The notes beneath the pieces are model-generated. The model searched no databases. It worked only from the letters and a program-made list of their open reading frames with translations, and was not told the DNA's origin. 64,000 nt of DNA from Massariosphaeria phaeospora (Eukaryota; Ascomycota; Dothideomycetes; Pleosporales): assembly GCA_011032825.1 (NCBI GenBank), contig JAADJZ010000025.1, forward strand, positions 434,001-498,000, given 5' to 3'. The position numbers and the translations under genes were made by a program. Of this stretch, positions 59,053-64,000 are shown in pieces. Positions within the stretch are counted from its first letter, which is position 1, and each line of letters starts with the position of its first letter.

Positions 59053-59706
59053 ATGGCCGATCAGAAAGCTTCAAAATATTACCCCGCCGAGGAGGATGCT
59101 CAATTGAGGAAGGTAAGCTTAGTCAATTACATCAGGAGATTGTATCTAGATATCTTGAGTTGGATTTTGTCGCCTAGGGCAAACTTGATATGCCAAACTG
59201 TAGCTAATATGTTCTACCAGGCCCGCAAATCAGCCCACCCAACTAAATACCGCGACTCCCTCGCCCCCGGCACAGTCCTCATTCTACTCTCAGGCCGCTT
59301 TCGCGGAAAGCGCGTCGTCCTCCTTCGTCAGCTCTCCCAGGGCGTCCTCTTGATCACTGGTCCCTTCAAATCCAACGGCGTGCCCCTCCGTCGCGTCAAC
59401 CACCGCTACGTCATCGCGACCTCGACAGTGGTCGACATTACGGGCGTTGAGGACGAGGTCCTGGATCGCGTTAGCAAGGACGAGTACTGGGCAAGGGAGA
59501 AGAAGGAGGGCAAGGGCGAGGAAGAGTTCTTCGGCGATGCCGAGGCGGCACAGAAGAAAGAGACAGACCCACAGCGCATAGAGGACCAGAAGAAGGTAGA
59601 CAAGGTGATCGTGGCCAATGTGAAGAAGGTTGCTGATCTGGAGGCCTATCTGGGGTCGAGCTTCAGCTTGTCGAGCAGCGAGCGCCCGCATGAAATGGTA
59701 TTTTAA
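59053..59706 (+). CDS. RPL6: Ribosomal protein eL6
   Basis: Two exons, 59053-59112 and 59221-59706 (108-nt intron), 181 residues. Component of the cytosolic 60S subunit. Family marks: the N-terminal SKYYPAEEDAQLRK, then RDSLAPGTVLILLSGRFRGK, VVLLRQLSQGVLLITGPFK, GVPLRRVNHRYVIATST and the C-terminal SSFSLSSSERPHEMVF, with the conserved PHEMVF end. Length is slightly short against other fungal eL6 because the N-terminal extension is small; a further coding exon upstream cannot be excluded, but ATG 59053 gives an acceptable start. Confidence 0.95.
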   Translation: MADQKASKYYPAEEDAQLRKVSLVNYIRRLYLDILSWILSPRANLICQTVANMFYQARKSAHPTKYRDSLAPGTVLILLSGRFRGKRVVLLRQLSQGVLLITGPFKSNGVPLRRVNHRYVIATSTVVDITGVEDEVLDRVSKDEYWAREKKEGKGEEEFFGDAEAAQKKETDPQRIEDQKKVDKVIVANVKKVADLEAYLGSSFSLSSSERPHEMVF

Positions 59707-60336
59707 GAGGGCTGGGGGACGATGGAAAACAGCCAATATGCACGGTTTGGGAAGATTCTCTCAGGCACTTCAGCATATCTGGAGGAGTATGGTTCTTTGG
59801 ATCAAAAAGGCACGGCTATGGAAACGGATCCCATTTAGAACGATACCCAATCTCAAACGACTTTCATGACACCTTCAAAACAAGATCACAACTCAGACTT
59901 GATCCGCGCACGATCGGACACAGGTGGCGGTGAAGATTGTTGAGTTTTCCGGCTCGAAGGCTGTGGACAACCCAAATCTATACCTACCGTGGAGCTTGTG
60001 CTGCTAACCAACAATAAGTAGGTGCTATCGCTGTATTAACTGTTACTCGGTACGGTTAACCGATCCATAGATCTCTCAAGGTCCCAGCCGCGGCATAGCA
60101 CGACTTATGTCGTCGGTAACATTGGAGAGGCAGTGTTCAGGAGGTATGAAGGCACAAGGCTATTGATTGGCTTGGTCCATTTCACGAGCCGCAGCGGTAA
60201 CCAGCAGTATCACCAACGCAATTGCGCGTGACGAACACTGTGCCCCTCCTCCTTCAACGTCCATAAGCCTCTCCGATAACATACACTTCCCATCTCTATT
60301 CCCCGCCATCCAACCTCGGCGAGTTCTCAAGCAGAT
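59707..60336. other. Intergenic
   Basis: About 0.6 kb between eL6 and the broken membrane-protein gene on the same strand. No gene or element recognised. Confidence 0.5.
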
Positions 60337-61903
60337 ATGTACATCATTTTCGAACACTTCAAGAAATACCGAAACCCACCGACCACACAATGGACGACAG
60401 GCTTCTGGCGTCGTTTCCCATGGACCGGCATCCTGGCCTTGGTATCTACGGTTGCCGCCATTATTCTCATGGTGTACATCCTTACTCAGTCGGATGGCCA
60501 ACCGATCAATACTCAAAGATTCCAACCCACGGTCATTTTGGCCGTCTCGTCAACCTTGGCCAATGTTGCACTTCACTATGCACTCAGTGAGGCACTGACC
60601 GTGGCGTGGTGGGTGAAAGCAGTGAAGCCAGGTGCAAGAGTTAAGGACCTTCACAATATCTGGGCTTTTGGAAACAACCTCAAGGACGTACTACGATCAT
60701 GGCGAAGCTTTAACCTAATTGCTATGGCCGGAGTTCTGGTTGCCTTGGCTCCCATGAATGGACCATTGCTTCAACGGGCGTCTGTCATCAGCCAACGGAG
60801 CATAGTCGAAATTAAATTCCTAACCTTTCGGGTACATGAGACGATGCCAGTACAACAACCGACAATCCTTCAATCTCACCAACTCGGGTTGCAAAGGAGT
60901 ATGTAAAGGTTTGGTTAAAGGCACGGGCTACGACATGCAATGTATCAACGATACTATTCCATTCGACCTTTTCTCGGAGAAAAAGAAGGACCCAAATAAT
61001 GTTACCAAAACTTTCAAGGGGATGCACTTTTTTGAGACGGGCTTCTTGTACCATGAACATGAAAGGGGCATGGGCAATTTCACGGCCTTGTTTGTAGAGA
61101 CACCGGAATGTGAGGGTGTCATTGTCCGAAGGCGATGTACTCTTCGCCCGGGCATTATCGAATACCCGTTTTTGTTAGTCAACGACACGATTTCCCTCGA
61201 CCCAGCAGGGTCATGGACAACGGATCGCACCGTTGCTCTCAGCGATGCCCGCATCCAGCAAGCCCAGGGCCCTACAATACATGGCGGAGTGTGGTTCTAT
61301 TTGGATACGCTCTTCAATTCCAGTGTGCACCAAAGCAACGCCGGTGCCGTAGGATGGAACACCGTTGTTAAAGGCACGACGTCGTTTCGGTATCTCCTGA
61401 GTGGAGGTGGATTGACAGCCTATGGACTTAGCTTCTCCGACCCAACGCATGACATACTCAGCACACTTCGCGAGATTGCATTTCGAGTTGCTCTAGCCGT
61501 TCAGCCGAATCACACTTTCAGCGAGCAGCACATCCAAGTGCAAGAAACCCGAAGCGAAACCGTCTACGAATCTTAATACGTATTTCTCGCCACCGCCATT
61601 CTATTCACCGCGGGCGCAAATGCCTGCGTCTTGTTCGTCTTCCTCGGATGGTGGAACCTGGGGCGCGACGTCTCAATGTCACCCATCGAGATTGCCAAAG
61701 CCTTCGCTGCACCTTCCCTGGCGGGTGCGTCGGACCCGAACGCGACTTCGAAGCGATTATTGCAGGACGTGGGCGACAAGCCCATCAAGTACGGGACTGT
61801 TTGGGACGCAGGTTCCAAACTCGATACTTCGGTGGCAACGCTGAAGTTTGATGACGCGGAGAGGTGTGAGAAGCCGACGAATGGCCAGGTTTTTGGTCAG
61901 TAA
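60337..61903 (+). pseudogene. Broken fungal multi-pass membrane-protein gene
   Basis: Belongs to a large, uncharacterised ascomycete membrane family (DUF3176-like in layout). Intact blocks: a first hydrophobic segment (WTGILALVSTVAAIILMVYI), SDGQPINTQRFQPTVILAVS, ALSEALTVAWWVKAV, DLHNIW and a GPLLQRAS ending, then an extracellular-type region with many N-glycosylation sequons and paired Cys (GCKGVCKG, VNDTISLD), and a last membrane segment followed by GWWNLGRDVSMSPIEIAKAF, which is strongly conserved in the family. Two lesions: a one-base frame change at about 60824-60836 and TAA at 61574-61576, directly before the last membrane segment, after which the same frame continues for 109 codons. 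No plausible intron removes either. The start at 60337 is tentative. Confidence 0.7.
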
Positions 61904-62353
61904 ATGGCTGGTCCGTAAGTAGGGGGATGGGAGGAGTCTTCCTCTTGCAGGTTGTTTAGTATTTGGGACGCCAAAAGGCGACGTGTTTACTAGCTAGTCA
62001 TCTTGTATCTGCCTACAGGGAGTGGGCTGTCGGCTGTGGCTGTTTTCTTTCGGTCGGACGGAGTCTGCCATTTCCTTCACTGAAGCCGAAGCAATCCCAG
62101 TTGTTTCCGAGAACAAAGGCAACACAACTACATCGTTGCCGTGCCGTATGAGATGGACACACGGGGTATATGGGTAAGATGGTGTCCGGTTCAGAGTAGA
62201 GCGAGGACGAAGCGCAATTTCTTAACGCAGATATGTTTGTGATGAGTTCGATAGTAGTACATAGATCATAGGTGCCTTATAACTCACATCCTTCCTTGCC
62301 AGCGAAGCGCTGCACCATGAGTCCTCACTTTGCAACTTGGGTATCTACACTGC
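61904..62353. other. Convergent intergenic gap
   Basis: About 0.45 kb between the membrane-protein pseudogene and the SDR gene. Nothing recognisable. Confidence 0.5.
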
Positions 62354-63599
62354 TCACTTCTTCTCGCTCGTAACCTTCTTAGACGTCGTCATCGCTTTGT
62401 CAACCCCACTCCACCTCCTAACCAGCGCCTGCACACCTATAGGCAGCACACCCAGCACAGAAATATACCGCGAATACAGCGGCACCGCCACCTCCCCGCT
62501 CTCGCCACGTTCAATCAGCCGCAGTATCTCCTTGGCCACATCCACCGGCGCAAGCATCGGCGCCAGGAAATTGCTCGGCGTCTTCACGTCGGCAAACATC
62601 TGGGTGCTCATCTGGCCCGGCGTCACGAGTATGGTTTTGATGTCGGCGGCATCGGGGTTCTGGGCGAGTTCGGCGCGCAGCGACTGGTGCATGGCCAGGA
62701 GCGCGGCTTTGGAGGCGCAGTACGCGGACAGGTTGGCGGCGCCCCAGCTGCCGAGCACGGAGGACACGGTTACGATGGTGCCGCGGGACTCGCGGAGCAT
62801 GTGCGGGAGGATGGTGCGGAGGGTGGTCCAGTGGGAGAGGGTGTTTGTGCGGAAGGTTCTAGAGAGTGTTAGTTTAGATTGGTTGAGTTAAACGAAAGGG
62901 GAAGGTGTGGCTTACTGCTCGATCTCCTCTGCTGTGGATTCGAGGATGGATTTGCTGTGGACAATGCCCGCATTGTTGATCAGGATCGTGGGAGGACCGA
63001 GCTGCGTCTTGTTAGCATTGCACGTATCTCGAGATTCAAGAGGTGCTTACATTTTCCACGATCTCTGCCACCGCAGCCTCCACCTGTTTCACATCACTAA
63101 CATCGCACTCATAATACACGACGCCCTTCTCCTCAGCCTCGTCCTCGCCCACCTTCTTCGTATCCAGCACCGCGACATTCGCATTCCGCATGCCATACGT
63201 CTCCGCCAACAGGGCGCCCAAGCCCTCAACCCCGCCCGTTATGACAATGACCTCCTCAGCCAAATCGACCTCGCGCGGACTCCCGTACGCAATCTTCTCG
63301 CTGACGATGCCGAAGATGCCCATGGCGCTCATGAGCAAGGCCCACGCGGATACAATCTTCATCTCCACGGCGTCGTAGGGCGTCAGCTGCGCGCGCAGGC
63401 ACAGCACTAGCACCCATGACGTCCACGGGTGGAACAGCGTGTAGCCCAGCACGTACCAGATCAGGTCGATGGTCAGGTAGCGGTACCAGGGCTCGTCGGG
63501 GCGGGCGGAGGACGCGGGGAGGCGCGGCGCGGCTTTGGGCAGGTTGGAGGAGTCGATGATGGGGACGTAGGTCGCGGGGTTGTGCTTCATGGTGGGCAT
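62354..63599 (-). CDS. Membrane-anchored short-chain dehydrogenase/reductase
   Basis: Three exons, 63599-63051, 63001-62916 and 62858-62354, phase-consistent, 379 residues. Residues 1-110 carry two hydrophobic segments (LIWYVLGYTLFHPWTSWVLV; VSAWALLMSAMGIFGIV) anchoring it in a membrane, probably the ER or lipid droplets. The SDR fold begins at about 118: VIVITGGVEGLG (cofactor motif TGxxxGxG), an acidic residue after the second strand (VAVLDTKK) pointing to NAD rather than NADP, ILINNAGI (the NNAG motif), the catalytic Ser in VSSVLGSWG and the YCASK active-site Tyr/Lys. This is the layout of retinol-dehydrogenase-like (SDR16C) enzymes; the substrate, likely a lipid, sterol or polyketide alcohol, is not determined. 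Confidence 0.9.
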
Positions 63600-64000
63600 G
63601 CTGGAGGGTGGAGCTGGTGGGGTGGAGATGTGGTGGGCGCGTATATCTGGAGTGGTGATTAAGATTATGTGTAGCTAGCCGGCAGCTGGAGATGGGAGAA
63701 TTAAAGAGACGCAGATGAGGACACCTGGAGAGGGGATACGGGACATGGCCGTCTTATCATGGCTCTGCTAAGGCCTGAGGTGCGCTGCGTTTCATCCTCA
63801 GGCAGAGGTGTGGCTTGCGGCCGGCATGCTCCGAAGGATTCGCTTATTAGATACGGAGCGGCAACCTTGCGACATCACGTCCACCGCAACTCGTGAACTC
63901 CATGCACCTCCACCACGCTCGCCCGGTTGGGACGATCCTCTTGACAGCCTACTAGTTTTCAGCCACAGGTAGATAGTCTACCTCTATCCTTGCACAGCCC
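63600..64000. other. SDR promoter region and repeat copy at the window edge
   Basis: About 0.4 kb upstream of the SDR gene, ending in copy E of the dispersed repeat. No gene seen. Confidence 0.5.
63929..64000 (-). repeat. Dispersed repeat, copy E (cut by the window end)
   Basis: On the minus strand it reads GGTAGACTATCTACC, GGCTGAAAAC and CTGTCAAGAGGATCG, matching copy B most closely (TAGACTATCTCC, TTGCTAAAAAC, CTATCAAGAGGATCG). Its other end lies past 64000. Confidence 0.7.

Overview
The window is nuclear DNA from a filamentous ascomycete (Pezizomycotina; a Dothideomycete-like species is plausible but not proven). The grounds are short spliceosomal introns, mostly 47-110 nt, with GTAAGT/GTATGT-type donors and CTAAC-type branch sites; single-gene transcription units on both strands; and fungal-specific families (2EXR, multi-CBM18, Bys1-like, Cdc24 with PB1, a fused Nup98-Nup96). 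No plasmid, phage or prokaryotic feature, CRISPR array, rRNA or convincing tRNA was seen.

Layout. 0-8 kb: CDC24 RhoGEF (+), then a two-exon gene (-) fusing a helical NLR-like N-terminal domain to a degenerate G-alpha domain. 8-20 kb: an F-box/WD40 protein with an RGG tail, a small bZIP-like factor, a five-module CBM18 chitin-binding protein and a flavohaemoglobin. 20-25 kb: a long gene-poor interval in front of a four-finger C2H2 regulator. 28-38 kb: epsin, a 2EXR protein, a Myb/SANT-like gene interrupted by one in-frame TAG, and a visibly broken Hsp70-like (HSPA12-type) gene. 38.6-45.3 kb: the Nup98-Nup96 precursor. 46-54 kb: centrin CDC31, the complex I 51-kDa subunit, an unknown protein and an Sds3-like Rpd3-complex subunit. 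54-64 kb: a secreted Bys1-like protein, two small orphan membrane or coiled-coil genes, ribosomal protein eL6, a broken fungal membrane-protein gene and a membrane-anchored SDR.

Most intact genes are housekeeping: polarity (Cdc24), endocytosis (epsin), nuclear pore (Nup98-96), spindle pole body (centrin), respiration (NDUFV1), ribosome (eL6) and chromatin (Sds3). Between them sit accessory genes, three of which have lost an open frame. A short dispersed repeat of about 90 bp, not matching any gene, occurs at least four and probably five times in intergenic DNA. The most unusual items are the NLR-like/G-alpha-like fusion, the single TAG that splits an otherwise continuous protein, the CBM18 array with introns in only its first two modules, the new repeat family, and a perfect hairpin ahead of the Bys1-like gene. 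Exon boundaries were read by eye. Coding phases were checked and close for all intact genes except one exon of the nucleoporin.
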